Notes: generated from the letters alone by a model not told the origin. DNA of 64,000 bases from Psychrobacillus sp040274765 (GCA_040274765.1 JBEMAY010000004.1:16361-80360), one strand, 5' to 3'; positions 54,115-62,570 are shown, numbered from the stretch's first letter. Translations and numbers: made by a program.

Positions 54115-55482
54115 ATGAGAGAGGAAAAGATGGACCTATTGGAATTAGAAGAATCAAATTTAGTTCGTTTTTTACTTGAAGATTCTATGGATGAATTTAG
54201 AGAAATTTTTATGGAGCTCCATCCATACGATCAATCATTATTTTTTGAAAAAGTAGAGCCAGAGTTACGACAGAAAATCTTTCATTATCTTTCTCCAAAA
54301 GAGATGGCAGAGCTTTTCGAAGCAAATAAGTTTGATGAGGAACTTTATGAATTTTACTTAAAAGAAATGGATACGACATATGCTGCAGATATGCTTTCTT
54401 ATATGTTCGCTGATAATGCAGTAGACGTCTTAAATGAACTTGAGGATGCCCAGGTTGCCAGTTACTTAAATATTATGGATAAGGAATCCGCTCAGGAAAT
54501 TAAGGACTTGTTACATTACGAGGAATATACAGCGGGTTCTATTATGACGACAGAATATGTGGCAATTCCAGAGAACTCCACCTGTCGTTCTGCAATGACT
54601 ATTTTAAGAAATGCGGCTCCTGATGCAGAGACGATTTACTATTTGTTTGTTGTCGACGAAGCCCATCGACTATCTGGGGTAATATCCTTAAGGGATTTAA
54701 TAGTAGCTGATGAAGACACGTTAATAAAGGATATCATGAATGAACGTGTTGTCAGTGTGCTTGTGAATGAGGACCAGGAAGAGGTTGCTCGAATGATCAA
54801 GGACTACAATTTTTTAGCCGTTCCTGTTCTCGATTTTGAAAATCATCTACTTGGAATCGTCACTGTGGATGATATTATCGATGTATTAGATGAGGAAGCT
54901 TCGGATGATTATTCTAAGTTAGCAGCGGTATCTGATATGGATACGTTTGATAAAGGTCCATTTTCAGCTGCAAGAAAAAGGTTACCTTGGCTGGTTATTC
55001 TTCTTTTCTTAGGGATGATGACCGCAAATCTGATGAGTATTTTCGAGCAAACGTTAGATAAGGTAGCTTTGCTTGCGGTATTTATTCCTTTAATTGCGGG
55101 AATGGCTGGTAACAGTGGAACACAAGCTCTTGCAGTCGCCGTTCGTGGTATTGCTACAGGGGATATAGAGGAGCAGAGTAAAACTAAGCTATTGTTTCGT
55201 GAGGCCGGCACCGGGCTAATAACAGGATTAATATGTGGCTTATTAGTTATTGGTGTCATTTACTTTTGGAAACAGGACCTATTAATTGGTACGCTGGTTG
55301 GTGCTGCAATATTTGGTTCTATATTTTTTGCAACGCTTGGAGGATCTTTCATACCTTTACTTATTCATAGATTGAAAATCGATCCGGCCGTAGCTTCTGG
55401 TCCTTTTATCACGACTATTAATGACTTAGTCAGTATTTTAATTTATTTGGGCTTAGCGACCTTATTTATATCATCTTTATAG
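54115..55482 (+). CDS. mgtE: magnesium transporter MgtE
   Basis: The 455-residue Mg channel has the three typical parts: an N-domain of acidic helical repeats (about 1-125), two CBS domains (about 130-255, with YTAGSIMTTEYVAI and NFLAVPVLDFENHLLGIVTVDDIIDVL), and five membrane helices with the pore motif AGNSGTQALAVAVRGIA. The ATG at 54115 follows AGGAGGGAAAGAT; the frame extends seven codons further upstream. It stands alone between yjbO and the coat genes. Confidence 0.95.
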   Translation: MREEKMDLLELEESNLVRFLLEDSMDEFREIFMELHPYDQSLFFEKVEPELRQKIFHYLSPKEMAELFEANKFDEELYEFYLKEMDTTYAADMLSYMFADNAVDVLNELEDAQVASYLNIMDKESAQEIKDLLHYEEYTAGSIMTTEYVAIPENSTCRSAMTILRNAAPDAETIYYLFVVDEAHRLSGVISLRDLIVADEDTLIKDIMNERVVSVLVNEDQEEVARMIKDYNFLAVPVLDFENHLLGIVTVDDIIDVLDEEASDDYSKLAAVSDMDTFDKGPFSAARKRLPWLVILLFLGMMTANLMSIFEQTLDKVALLAVFIPLIAGMAGNSGTQALAVAVRGIATGDIEEQSKTKLLFREAGTGLITGLICGLLVIGVIYFWKQDLLIGTLVGAAIFGSIFFATLGGSFIPLLIHRLKIDPAVASGPFITTINDLVSILIYLGLATLFISSL

Positions 55483-55486
55483 ATTC

Positions 55487-55514
55487 ACCAATCTAAACTT
55501 TTTGGCATAAAGTA
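55487..55514 (+). promoter_or_regulatory. sigma-K promoter of the CotO gene
   Basis: AC at 55487, a 17-base spacer and CATAAAGTA at 55506-55514 fit the sigma-K pattern AC-N17-CATAnnnTA, consistent with late mother-cell expression. Confidence 0.65.
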
Positions 55515-55534
55515 AGGAAAAAAAGGATGTGCCC

Positions 55535-55924
55535 ATGAGTTCTTTAAATGATCCTATACTTTATATATCAGGTCCCCCAGTTTTTCATCTTCCTCCACAG
55601 CTACGTGTAAAGGAGGAAGTGGAAATAGTATTAGAAGAGCCAATCATAGAAGAGGAAAGTACTTCTATTTATGAGATAAAAAATAATACAATGTCAGTAA
55701 TAAATATTGCTATTTTTGAAAAACTGAAATTCTTATCTAAGCCGTTTCAACGGAAAGTTTATCGTCCGTTAAGTTTTCATATGGCCGACGGGAGTATTAT
55801 TCAAGGTGAAGTCCAAGAAGTGACTGAAGACCAAGTAATATTAAGTATCAATGGAGAGAGCATAGAGACTTATCCTATACATCAAGTAAAAAAAATATTT
55901 TGGCGTGGAAGTATATTGAAATAG
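55535..55924 (+). CDS. cotO: CotO-like spore coat protein
   Basis: The 129-residue protein resembles a short CotO. It has an N-terminal ISGPPVFHLPPQLR motif, an acidic middle, and a conserved C-terminal part (FLSKPFQRKVYRPLSFHMADGSIIQGEVQE) found in CotO/ExsA-associated coat morphogens. B. subtilis CotO is longer, and the central region is missing here. ATG 55535 has AAGGA 7 bases upstream; a GTG six bases earlier is the alternative. cotZ lies next, convergent, as a partner in outer-coat assembly. Confidence 0.8.
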   Translation: MSSLNDPILYISGPPVFHLPPQLRVKEEVEIVLEEPIIEEESTSIYEIKNNTMSVINIAIFEKLKFLSKPFQRKVYRPLSFHMADGSIIQGEVQEVTEDQVILSINGESIETYPIHQVKKIFWRGSILK

Positions 55925-55927
55925 TTT

Positions 55928-55957
55928 AAGGCTACCTTATATAGGTAGCTTTTTTTG
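55928..55957 (+). terminator. terminator after cotO
   Basis: GCTACCT and AGGTAGC pair around TATAT, followed by TTTTTTT. Confidence 0.85.
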
Positions 55958-56095
55958 TTGCCTGCTTTTGTTAATTTTGATTTTGCAAATCTCTTTCATG
56001 TCCTTAGCTTGTCGGCTGGAGCCGAAATTATGTGAGGTTTAGTTCTATTTAAAATATTGCTCTTGAAAGAGTAAGACATGCACTTTTATAAGAAT

Positions 56096-56127
56096 AAAAA
56101 AAACCGTTCGGTGAGTTAGCCGAACGG
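56096..56127 (-). terminator. terminator after cotZ (minus strand)
   Basis: CCGTTCGG and CCGAACGG pair perfectly, with a run of eight T on the minus strand. Confidence 0.9.
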
Positions 56128-56154
56128 AAAAGACACTACAATATTGAAAGACGA

Positions 56155-56679
56155 TCAGTCACAAATATCTAAGAATACATCCGCTACACATTGAATTGCA
56201 CAGAAGCAGCTTAAGTCCACAGTTACACAGTTTGTTGTTGCATCCCAATCATTAACAGAACAGAAACTTCCTATATCAATCGTACCATCGTCATTTAAGA
56301 AAGGGACAATAGATGTTCCACCTACTGTTGATAATGGTGCTAATACACGTAAAGTTGCACAGCAGTTATCGAATACCTCTTCTACTCTGAAGAATATTGA
56401 AACGTTACATTGTACTGTTGTAGTTCCTGGAGCTGTATATCTAAACAAAGAAGAGAATGGCGTGCCATCCTTATTTAAAAGCATAAAAACACGAGTGTCT
56501 GCACGATTAGATACAGGACTTACTAAACCTCCTAGTGGCTCTAAAAAACAACTAGTTGGGCAAGATCCACAATCAGTGACTGCTTGTGCTTGAATATCTG
56601 CGATTGCTTGAACTACGTCACATACACAGTTTCCAGTAGCTGGACTTGGAGAAGGGTGATTACTTTTTCCACAACCCAT
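56155..56679 (-). CDS. cotZ: CotZ/CotY family outer spore coat protein
   Basis: The 174-residue cysteine-rich protein (about 17 Cys) has the family start MGCGKSNH and CVCDVVQAIADIQAQAV, the CPTSCFLEPLGG motif and a C-terminal CFCAIQC. These proteins, with ExsY, assemble into disulphide-linked sheets in the crust or exosporium. AAGGAGGTG precedes the ATG. Only one family copy is present here, without the cotVWX genes seen in B. subtilis. Confidence 0.92.
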   Translation of the reverse strand: MGCGKSNHPSPSPATGNCVCDVVQAIADIQAQAVTDCGSCPTSCFLEPLGGLVSPVSNRADTRVFMLLNKDGTPFSSLFRYTAPGTTTVQCNVSIFFRVEEVFDNCCATLRVLAPLSTVGGTSIVPFLNDDGTIDIGSFCSVNDWDATTNCVTVDLSCFCAIQCVADVFLDICD

Positions 56680-56708
56680 TTTGTTTCACCTCCTTTGCTT
56701 CTTTCTTT

Positions 56709-56717
56709 AGTAATTTA
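56709..56717 (-). promoter_or_regulatory. sigma-K-type -10 box of cotZ
   Basis: On the minus strand CATAAATTA matches the sigma-K -10 (CATAnnnTA), about 30 bases before the start codon. The -35 is not clear. Confidence 0.5.
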
Positions 56718-56763
56718 TGTGAAGGGTTACAAATGAACAGGGGCAAATAGCTCAATTGCATTT

Positions 56764-56793
56764 TGTATATTTATAAAGACGGCGTCCATACTA
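56764..56793 (+). promoter_or_regulatory. sigma-G promoter of the SpoVA operon
   Basis: TGTATA at 56764-56769, a 17-base spacer and CATACTA at 56787-56793 fit the sigma-G pattern, giving forespore expression of the lipoprotein and SpoVA genes. Confidence 0.72.
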
Positions 56794-56821
56794 TCCTAAA
56801 AAAAGAGGAGCAAATAGCCTA

Positions 56822-57211
56822 ATGCCCAAAATAGTGTTTATTCTACTGTTATCTTTATTATTAACGGCTTGTTCTAGTCCTAAAGATCAGGTGTATTCAG
56901 ATAGAGATACCTCAAAACTTGAGGAAGTTCTGAAGAAACAAGATAAGATTGTCGGATATCAAAGTGTGCTAGATAACAATGATGTTGTAGTTGCAATAGA
57001 TATTCCGAGGTTTAAACGTTTTCAGAAAGTGAAGATTGAAGACGAAGTAAAAAAAGCAATTGAAAAAGAGTTCCCCGATAAAGAAGTGATCGTGACAGGA
57101 GACATAAAAATTAAATGGGAAATCGAAAAAATAGTGGACAAGAAAAAGGTAAACGACGACCTAAAAAAATCAATTAGCGACATTAAATCCCTATCGAAGG
57201 AAGAGACATAA
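56822..57211 (+). CDS. YhcN/YlaJ-like sporulation lipoprotein
   Basis: The 129-residue protein has a lipoprotein signal (LLLTACSS, Cys17) and a YhcN/YlaJ-like domain that includes VVAIDIPRFKRFQKVKIEDEVKKA, ending in a lysine- and glutamate-rich tail. Such lipoproteins sit in the spore inner membrane and occur in SpoVA-type operons. AGAGGAG precedes the ATG by about 11 bases. It leads into spoVAC with overlapping stop and start. Confidence 0.82.
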   Translation: MPKIVFILLLSLLLTACSSPKDQVYSDRDTSKLEEVLKKQDKIVGYQSVLDNNDVVVAIDIPRFKRFQKVKIEDEVKKAIEKEFPDKEVIVTGDIKIKWEIEKIVDKKKVNDDLKKSISDIKSLSKEET

Positions 57212-57666
57212 TGGATCAAAAACAATTTCAAAAAATCGTTGATAAACAAACGCCTAAAGCCCCTCTATTTATAAGTTGTCTTAAAGCTTTTCTAGTAGGT
57301 GGAATCTTTTGCACAGTAGGACAGCTAATTACTTTTTTCTATATACGTTTTTTCCCATTTACTGAAAAGACTGCTGGAAATCCAACCGTAGCAACGATGA
57401 TCTTTATTGCCATGATCTTAACAGGGACTGGTTTATACAAGAAAATATCTCAGTTCGGTGGAGCAGGTTCAGCTGTGCCAGTAACAGGCTTCGGTAATGC
57501 AGTTATTTCAGCGTCCATTGAGCATAAAACAGAAGGCTATGTTTTAGGTGTAGGTGGAAATATGTTCAAGCTAGCTGGCTCTGTCATAGTATTTGGCGTA
57601 CTTTCTGCTTTTTTAGTTGCGCTTGTTAAAACTATTTTAGTTAAATTGGGAGTGGTTTCGTGGTAA
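57211..57666 (+). CDS. spoVAC: stage V sporulation protein AC
   Basis: The 151-residue protein has four membrane helices and the typical FGGAGSAVPVTGFGNAVISASIEHKTEGY stretch. SpoVAC is thought to be a mechanosensitive channel in the spore inner membrane for dipicolinic acid passage. The start overlaps the lipoprotein stop by one base, and its end overlaps spoVAD by 7 bases. Confidence 0.94.
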   Translation: MDQKQFQKIVDKQTPKAPLFISCLKAFLVGGIFCTVGQLITFFYIRFFPFTEKTAGNPTVATMIFIAMILTGTGLYKKISQFGGAGSAVPVTGFGNAVISASIEHKTEGYVLGVGGNMFKLAGSVIVFGVLSAFLVALVKTILVKLGVVSW

Positions 57667-58667
57667 ACACAGGTGGAACTATTTCATTTTCACAGCGACC
57701 AAGTATAGCAAGTGCAGGGGTTGTAGTTGGTCCAGTTGAAAAGGCTAGTCCTTTTGCTCAATCATTTGACGAGATACTTCTCACTGAAAAAGAAAAAAAT
57801 GAAACGTATGAACAAGCTGCTAGTCGGTTCATCGAAAAGGCTTGTTCTGTAGCGGTAAAAAAATCCCATGAAAAAATAGAAAATATTGACTTACTTATAG
57901 GAGGAGACTTAGTTAACCAGATGTCTCCTACTAATTTTGCAGCAAGAAAGCTGGCAATTCCTTACTTTGGTGTTTTTTCTGCTTGTGCTAGCTCTATGGA
58001 GGCCGTTATTATAGGTTCTCTTCTTTTAGAGTCAGGCAATGCCAAAAATGTGCTAGCTGGCGCCTCCAGTCATCATCCTTCAGTGGAAAGACAGTTTAGG
58101 TATCCTATAGAATATGGTGCCCAAAAGCCTAAAACTGCTCAATGGACAGTAACAGCAGCTGCATTTGCTTTATTGCAGAGTAAAGCTAAAAATGCACCAT
58201 ATATTTCGCATGCTACGATGGGAAGAGTAGTTGATGGCCAGCAATCTGACCCGCTTCACATGGGAGCTGCAATGGCTCCTGCAGCAAGAGACACGATTGA
58301 AAGACATTTGAAGAATACGAATAGTAAAATGTCAGATTATGACTTAATTATGACTGGCGATCTCGGAAAAATAGGTCTTTCCATATTAAAAGAAATGTTC
58401 CAGGATGAAAATAGTGGAGTTATTTTACAGGATGCTGGCGCTCAATATTATGGAGACGATCAATTTTTTAATGCCGGTGCGAGTGGTCCAGGATGTTCAG
58501 CCTCTGTATTTTTTAGCCATATTTATAGTCAACTTAAGAAAGGAACGTTTAACCGAGTTTTACTGGTAGCTACAGGAGCTTTACTGTCTCCTTTAACCTA
58601 TCAACAAGGGGAAACCATTCCTTGTATAGCACATGCGATAGAATGTCGAATGGAGAAGAAGGGATAA
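57660..58667 (+). CDS. spoVAD: stage V sporulation protein AD
   Basis: The 335-residue protein has a thiolase/ketosynthase-like fold (FGVFSACASSMEAVIIGSLLLESG) but binds dipicolinic acid and is not an enzyme. The end GALLSPLTYQQGETIPCIAHAIEC is typical. It starts at GTG with GGGAGTGG upstream, inside the end of spoVAC. It works with SpoVAC and SpoVAEb in loading and releasing Ca-dipicolinate. Confidence 0.95.
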   Translation: MVNTGGTISFSQRPSIASAGVVVGPVEKASPFAQSFDEILLTEKEKNETYEQAASRFIEKACSVAVKKSHEKIENIDLLIGGDLVNQMSPTNFAARKLAIPYFGVFSACASSMEAVIIGSLLLESGNAKNVLAGASSHHPSVERQFRYPIEYGAQKPKTAQWTVTAAAFALLQSKAKNAPYISHATMGRVVDGQQSDPLHMGAAMAPAARDTIERHLKNTNSKMSDYDLIMTGDLGKIGLSILKEMFQDENSGVILQDAGAQYYGDDQFFNAGASGPGCSASVFFSHIYSQLKKGTFNRVLLVATGALLSPLTYQQGETIPCIAHAIECRMEKKG

Positions 58668-58668
58668 T

Positions 58669-59034
58669 ATGATATCATCATTGATCACGGCTTTTGTAGT
58701 AGGTGGATTAATTTGTGTAGTTGGGCAAATTTTAATGGATGGTTTTAAACTTACACCAGCGCATACGTTAAGTGGATTGGTTGTTACTGGATCCGTTCTC
58801 GATGGATTTGGGCTTTATGAGCCTCTCATCGATTTTGCTGGAGCTGGAGCCACCATTCCGATTACTTCTTTTGGAAACTCGTTAACTCATGGAGCAATGG
58901 CAGAAGCAGAGAAGCATGGATTAGTTGGAGTAATAACTGGAATGTTCGAAGTAACTAGTTCAGGTATTAGTGCTGCTATTCTGTTTGGAATTATTGGAGC
59001 CTTTATATTTCAAAAACGAAAAACGCGCTACTAA
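58669..59034 (+). CDS. spoVAE: stage V sporulation protein AEb
   Basis: The 121-residue membrane protein has four helices and resembles SpoVAC in part: ICVVGQILMD, VLDGFGLYEPLIDFAGAGATIPITSFGNSL, HGLVGVITG. It completes the C-D-Eb core needed for dipicolinic acid transport. One base separates it from spoVAD. It has no SpoVAEa, AA, AB or AF neighbours, so this is a short SpoVA operon. Confidence 0.93.
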   Translation: MISSLITAFVVGGLICVVGQILMDGFKLTPAHTLSGLVVTGSVLDGFGLYEPLIDFAGAGATIPITSFGNSLTHGAMAEAEKHGLVGVITGMFEVTSSGISAAILFGIIGAFIFQKRKTRY

Positions 59035-59065
59035 TCAATATGCCCTATTTTCTATTTCCCCTTTG

Positions 59066-59074
59066 CATACTATA
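59066..59074 (+). promoter_or_regulatory. sporulation-type -10 box before yjcZ
   Basis: CATACTATA fits -10 boxes of sigma-E, sigma-G or sigma-K. No clear -35 decides between them. Confidence 0.45.
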
Positions 59075-59098
59075 AGTTGAAAGGAAGGGGGGAAAGAT

Positions 59099-59281
59099 AT
59101 GTACGGCTATTGTGGTGGCGAATGTTATGGCTATGGCGGCGGTTATGGTGGTAGTTATGGTTATGCTGGTGGAGAATACTGTGGAAATCAATATGATGGA
59201 AATAGAGGTTCTAATGCATTTGTTTTACTCGTAGTTTTATTCATTCTATTAATAATTGTAGGAAGCACCTTTCTCTCTTAA
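59099..59281 (+). CDS. yjcZ: YjcZ family sporulation protein
   Basis: The 60-residue protein has a Gly/Tyr-rich first half (GGGYGGSYGYAGG) with four cysteines and a C-terminal membrane helix FVLLVVLFILLIIVGSTFL. The helix with its IIVG ending is typical of YjcZ/CmpA-like tiny sporulation membrane proteins. GGAAGGGGG precedes the ATG. Confidence 0.9.
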   Translation: MYGYCGGECYGYGGGYGGSYGYAGGEYCGNQYDGNRGSNAFVLLVVLFILLIIVGSTFLS

Positions 59282-59315
59282 TACCTGGATATAAATAATG
59301 CGAGGGGGAAAATGC

Positions 59316-59561
59316 ATGCAAAATTCTTTTTTTAGAGCGATTGAGAATAAAACTGGTGTATCAATGGATGAGCTTTTTACATTAGCTAACGCTATTTCGA
59401 ATGCTGATTTTACCAACGAACATCAAGTAAGAAAAATCGTAAGAAAAGTAGGCAGGGTAGCTAACAAACCTGTTTCTAAAGAATTAGAAGATCAGCTGAC
59501 GAACTCTATCCTCCAAAAAGGAAGTTCTATAAGTTTAACTGATATTGAAAAATTGTTGTAA
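59316..59561 (+). CDS. spoVIF: stage VI sporulation protein F
   Basis: The 81-residue protein matches SpoVIF (YjcC), a mother-cell factor needed for correct coat assembly under GerE control in B. subtilis. It has FFRAIENKTGVSMDELFTLANA, HQVRKIVRKVGRVANKPVSKELEDQL. The ATG at 59316 follows AGGGGGAAAATGC; an earlier ATG at 59298 lies before that site. Confidence 0.9.
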   Translation: MQNSFFRAIENKTGVSMDELFTLANAISNADFTNEHQVRKIVRKVGRVANKPVSKELEDQLTNSILQKGSSISLTDIEKLL

Positions 59562-59637
59562 TTTTTTCTAAAAAAGAGGTTTAGGATAAATTAAGATGGG
59601 GTAAAGAGCATAGAGTTTATAATGGAGGTGGATAAGA

Positions 59638-59949
59638 ATGGGGTATATTATTCCAGTTCAACCTTTGCAATCACAAATTTATGCTAATCGAATGCAAATG
59701 GAAGAATATAATTTTGCTCAAATCAATAATGTTCAATCAGTTAAGATGAAATCAAATTTTGATAACCACTTAACTAATCTTCAACAAAATGAAGACATAG
59801 AACAAAAGGAAGAAAAGCAATTATCGGGTAATAAGGAACTTTCTAGCTTGCCATTATATAAAGGCTTTATCCAACCTAACCCCGTTAATTTATCACCTAT
59901 TATTGCAGAAATATCAGGTAAAGGACATTATGTGAATACCTATATTTAA
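59638..59949 (+). CDS. hypothetical protein in the sporulation cluster
   Basis: The 103-residue hydrophilic protein starts MGYIIPVQPLQSQIYANRM, with a Gln/Asn/Glu-rich middle and an end GKGHYVNTYI. I know similar small proteins from other Bacillales by pattern only and cannot name the family. GGAGGTG precedes the ATG. Its stop codon lies in the stem of the shared terminator. Location suggests a sporulation role, which is inference. Confidence 0.7.
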   Translation: MGYIIPVQPLQSQIYANRMQMEEYNFAQINNVQSVKMKSNFDNHLTNLQQNEDIEQKEEKQLSGNKELSSLPLYKGFIQPNPVNLSPIIAEISGKGHYVNTYI

Positions 59950-60004
59950 GCAAAAGTAAAACCCGCTAACTTTTTTAGTTAGCGGGTTTTACTTTTGCTT
60001 AAAT
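59944..60004. terminator. long bidirectional terminator with a 28-bp perfect stem
   Basis: Bases 59944-59971 are exactly complementary to 59977-60004 around a 5-base T loop; the inner part is AAAACCCGCTAACT/AGTTAGCGGGTTTT. It contains the stop codon of the upstream gene and reaches the stop codon of yjcF from the other side. Confidence 0.9.
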
Positions 60005-60438
60005 TATAATTCTTTTTCCATTGCCCGATGAGGTATACTAGCTTCTAGAAATTCAGGGGATGTAATGACATATCCTCTTTTTTCATAGAAAGGTAACGCC
60101 TGACTTTGAGCATTTAATTTTAATTTTTTAAATTGGTGGTCCATTGCATATTTCTCCATACAATCCATCATTAAATTACCTAGATGCTTACCTCTATACT
60201 CAGGTAAGATACATACTCGTTCTATTTTACCTACATGGGGCTCTGCTATACGAATTCGACCAGCTCCAAATGGAGTATCACCATCATAGGCGACAAAATG
60301 TGTCGATTTCATATCATATTCGTCTAACTCTAAATGTAGAGGAACGTCTTGTTCCTCTACGAATACTCTTCTTCTTATATGGAAAGCATCCTCATATTCT
60401 TTCTCTGTTTCTACAATTTTCGCAAATACCAAGATCAT
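60004..60438 (-). CDS. yjcF: GNAT family N-acetyltransferase YjcF
   Basis: The 144-residue GNAT protein has EDAFHIRRRVFVEEQDVP, the acetyl-CoA site ERVCILPEYRGKHLGNLMMDCM, and ALPFYEKRGY near the end, typical of YjcF. The acceptor is unknown. Its start overlaps the yjcG stop by 4 bases, so the two are coupled. Confidence 0.92.
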   Translation of the reverse strand: MILVFAKIVETEKEYEDAFHIRRRVFVEEQDVPLHLELDEYDMKSTHFVAYDGDTPFGAGRIRIAEPHVGKIERVCILPEYRGKHLGNLMMDCMEKYAMDHQFKKLKLNAQSQALPFYEKRGYVITSPEFLEASIPHRAMEKEL

Positions 60439-60950
60439 TCAGCTCCAGACAGTCTAAAGGTTTCATACACGGTCCATGAACCGTCTTCTAATTGATACAA
60501 CAAATGAATTCGATCAATTTCTTCTTCGAATTGAGCGCCAATCATTTTTAGTTGAGGTAATATATCATCATGCTCACTACCACTAAGTTTTTGTGCAATA
60601 GTAATGTGAGGGACAAATGAATACGTCTGCTCATCGTGGAATTCAATCGAATTTAAATCCTCATGTAACTTTTCTAATTCTTGAGTTAACTGAACATTAA
60701 AATATATCGCATTCGTTACAGGTGCAAAAGAACTTACCTTAGTAGTTTTCATAGTAAAAGGCTTATGTTTTTTAGCTATATCATTAATATGGTCAGCTAT
60801 TGTTTTAATTTGGGCTTCATCTGCTTCAAAAACTCCCTTTAATGTCATATGAGGAGTAATTAGGGCATAATGGGGATCATAACGCTTTCTATAAGAGTTT
60901 GCAAAATCTTGAACCTTTTTTGATGGAAAAGCAACAATACCGTATTTCAT
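60435..60950 (-). CDS. yjcG: 2'-5' RNA ligase/phosphoesterase family protein YjcG
   Basis: The 171-residue protein has the two HxT/S motifs of the 2H phosphoesterases: HMTLKG near residue 34 and HITIAQ near 115. Members act on 2',3'-cyclic or 2'-5' RNA ends, though the true substrate of YjcG is unsettled. I chose ATG 60950 because AAGGAGG is then 8 bases away and the family begins MKYGI; another ATG lies 6 bases earlier. Confidence 0.92.
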   Translation of the reverse strand: MKYGIVAFPSKKVQDFANSYRKRYDPHYALITPHMTLKGVFEADEAQIKTIADHINDIAKKHKPFTMKTTKVSSFAPVTNAIYFNVQLTQELEKLHEDLNSIEFHDEQTYSFVPHITIAQKLSGSEHDDILPQLKMIGAQFEEEIDRIHLLYQLEDGSWTVYETFRLSGAE

Positions 60951-61004
60951 AATCATGACCTCCTTAATTATCTTACAATATATTTCTATTATATCAAAAA
61001 TACC

Positions 61005-61727
61005 CTACAGACTGAAATTGTTTAGCAGTGATCTTTTAATATCCGGTTGCCAAAGCTTCCATGTATGGTCTCCGTTTAATTCGTCATAAAAGGTAGAAAC
61101 TCCTTTATTTTTTAGCAAATCATGCAATTGTCGGTTGGGAGTAAGAAAGTCGGTAAGTAAACCATCCCCTGTTTTAACAGCCGTTTCTTGATTTCCTATT
61201 ACTTGATAAATAGAAAAAGCACTCACTTCTTTATGATTTTCCACTTTGTCTAATATTTCATTATTAATCAAAGGAGAGTGAAGAATAACCTTGCCGAAAG
61301 TGTTTGGGTACCTCAGAGCGGTAAGTAAGGAAATTGTTCCAGCTAGTGAATCACCAATTAGTGCTCTCCCCATTCCAATTTGATAGGTAGGATAGTTTTC
61401 ATCTATATAAGGAACTAGCTCCTGTGCTATAAATCGTGAATACGCCAGCTGCTGCTCTCCCTCAGGGTGGTATTTACTTCGGCGATCTTTTACATTCTTA
61501 TAAGGTACTCCCACAATTATTAAATTCTCTATTTCACGGTTTTCGTATAGCTCGTCCGCTACTCGGGATATTCTGCCAAGCTGAAAATAGTCTTTTCCAT
61601 CAGAAGCGATAAGAACACTATATTTGTATAATGGCGAATAATTTGGGGGTAGATAAATTAATAACTGGATCTCTTCATCTAGAGCCTTACTGTAAATGGT
61701 TGTGTCTTGTAATGTGCCTCGATTCAT
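61005..61727 (-). CDS. yjcH: esterase family alpha/beta hydrolase YjcH
   Basis: The 240-residue protein is of the Fes/esterase-D type. It has LLIYLPPNYSPLYKYSVLIASDGKDYF, the nucleophile motif IGDSLAG near residue 125 and a catalytic His in NGDHTWKLWQP. It lacks a signal peptide, so it acts inside the cell; its substrate is unknown. GAGGTG precedes the ATG. It heads the yjcH-yjcG-yjcF group on the minus strand. Confidence 0.92.
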   Translation of the reverse strand: MNRGTLQDTTIYSKALDEEIQLLIYLPPNYSPLYKYSVLIASDGKDYFQLGRISRVADELYENREIENLIIVGVPYKNVKDRRSKYHPEGEQQLAYSRFIAQELVPYIDENYPTYQIGMGRALIGDSLAGTISLLTALRYPNTFGKVILHSPLINNEILDKVENHKEVSAFSIYQVIGNQETAVKTGDGLLTDFLTPNRQLHDLLKNKGVSTFYDELNGDHTWKLWQPDIKRSLLNNFSL

Positions 61728-61840
61728 ATTTACACCTCGTTGTCATGTTATATAGAAATTGTAACATATACTGGGAAAGAGGTATAATGAGAGCAGTTTC
61801 AAGGATTTTTACGATGTGAAATTATATAGGAGGTTATTTT

Positions 61841-62425
61841 TTGGAAAATGAATCATTGAGAGTGCATTCGAGAACAGTTGAGCAAGCCACGCTGGATGCA
61901 TTAAAACGTAGAGGAGTTACCATTGAAGAGGTTGCCAAAATAGTGTATGAAATGCAATTTCCTTATAATAAAGGATTAACAATTGAGCATTGTATTGAAT
62001 CGATTAAGAGCGTAATGAAAAAAAGAGAAATGCAGCATGCCATTTTAGTTGGTATCGAATTAGATGAGCTTGCTGAGAAAAAGATGCTTTCCGCTCCTCT
62101 TCAACAAATTGTAGAAGCGGATGAAGGATTGTTCGGAGTAGACGAAACAATCGCCTTAGGTGCTGTATTTACATACGGGAGTATAGCGGTCACCACGTTT
62201 GGGCATCTAGATAAGAACAAAATTGGAATCATTTCTAAGCTGGATACGAAGAAGGGTGGAAGCATTCACACCTTTTTAGATGATTTGGTTGCAAGCATCG
62301 CTGCTAGCGCAGCATCTCGTCTGGCTCATCGAACAAGAGATTTAGAAGAAGCCAATGAGACCTTTGAAGATATTTCGCCAGAAGAGACAGCTCCAGAAAC
62401 AAACATCAAAGGTACAACAACATAA
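61841..62425 (+). CDS. pgpA: phosphatidylglycerophosphatase A family protein (YutG-like)
   Basis: The 194-residue protein matches the Bacillus YutG/PgpA family: the N-terminal helical VEQATLDALKRRGVTIEEVAKIVYEMQ, then LQQIVEADEGLFGVDETIALGAVFTYGSIAVTTFGHLDKNKIG. Family members dephosphorylate phosphatidylglycerol phosphate, but this soluble-looking Bacillus branch lacks the usual membrane helices, so the activity is not certain. It starts at TTG after AGGAGG. Confidence 0.85.
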   Translation: MENESLRVHSRTVEQATLDALKRRGVTIEEVAKIVYEMQFPYNKGLTIEHCIESIKSVMKKREMQHAILVGIELDELAEKKMLSAPLQQIVEADEGLFGVDETIALGAVFTYGSIAVTTFGHLDKNKIGIISKLDTKKGGSIHTFLDDLVASIAASAASRLAHRTRDLEEANETFEDISPEETAPETNIKGTTT

Positions 62426-62436
62426 TAAGAAATTAA

Positions 62437-62475
62437 AGTCTGTGGACAAAATAAATTTTGTTTGCAGGCTTTTTA
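62437..62475 (+). terminator. terminator after pgpA
   Basis: AGTCTGTGGACAAAAT pairs with ATTTTGTTTGCAGGCT using G-U pairs, followed by TTTTT. Confidence 0.78.
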
Positions 62476-62540
62476 GCTTATTTCATACATTATTTTAAAT
62501 ACTATGTAAAGAATATAGGTTATAAAAGCGTATAATAGCA

Positions 62541-62570
62541 AAAAGAGGAGAATCCAAAGAATCTCCTCTT
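62541..62570 (-). terminator. terminator of the 51-residue gene (minus strand)
   Basis: AAGAGGAGA pairs with TCTCCTCTT; on the minus strand TTTTTGCT follows. Confidence 0.82.
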
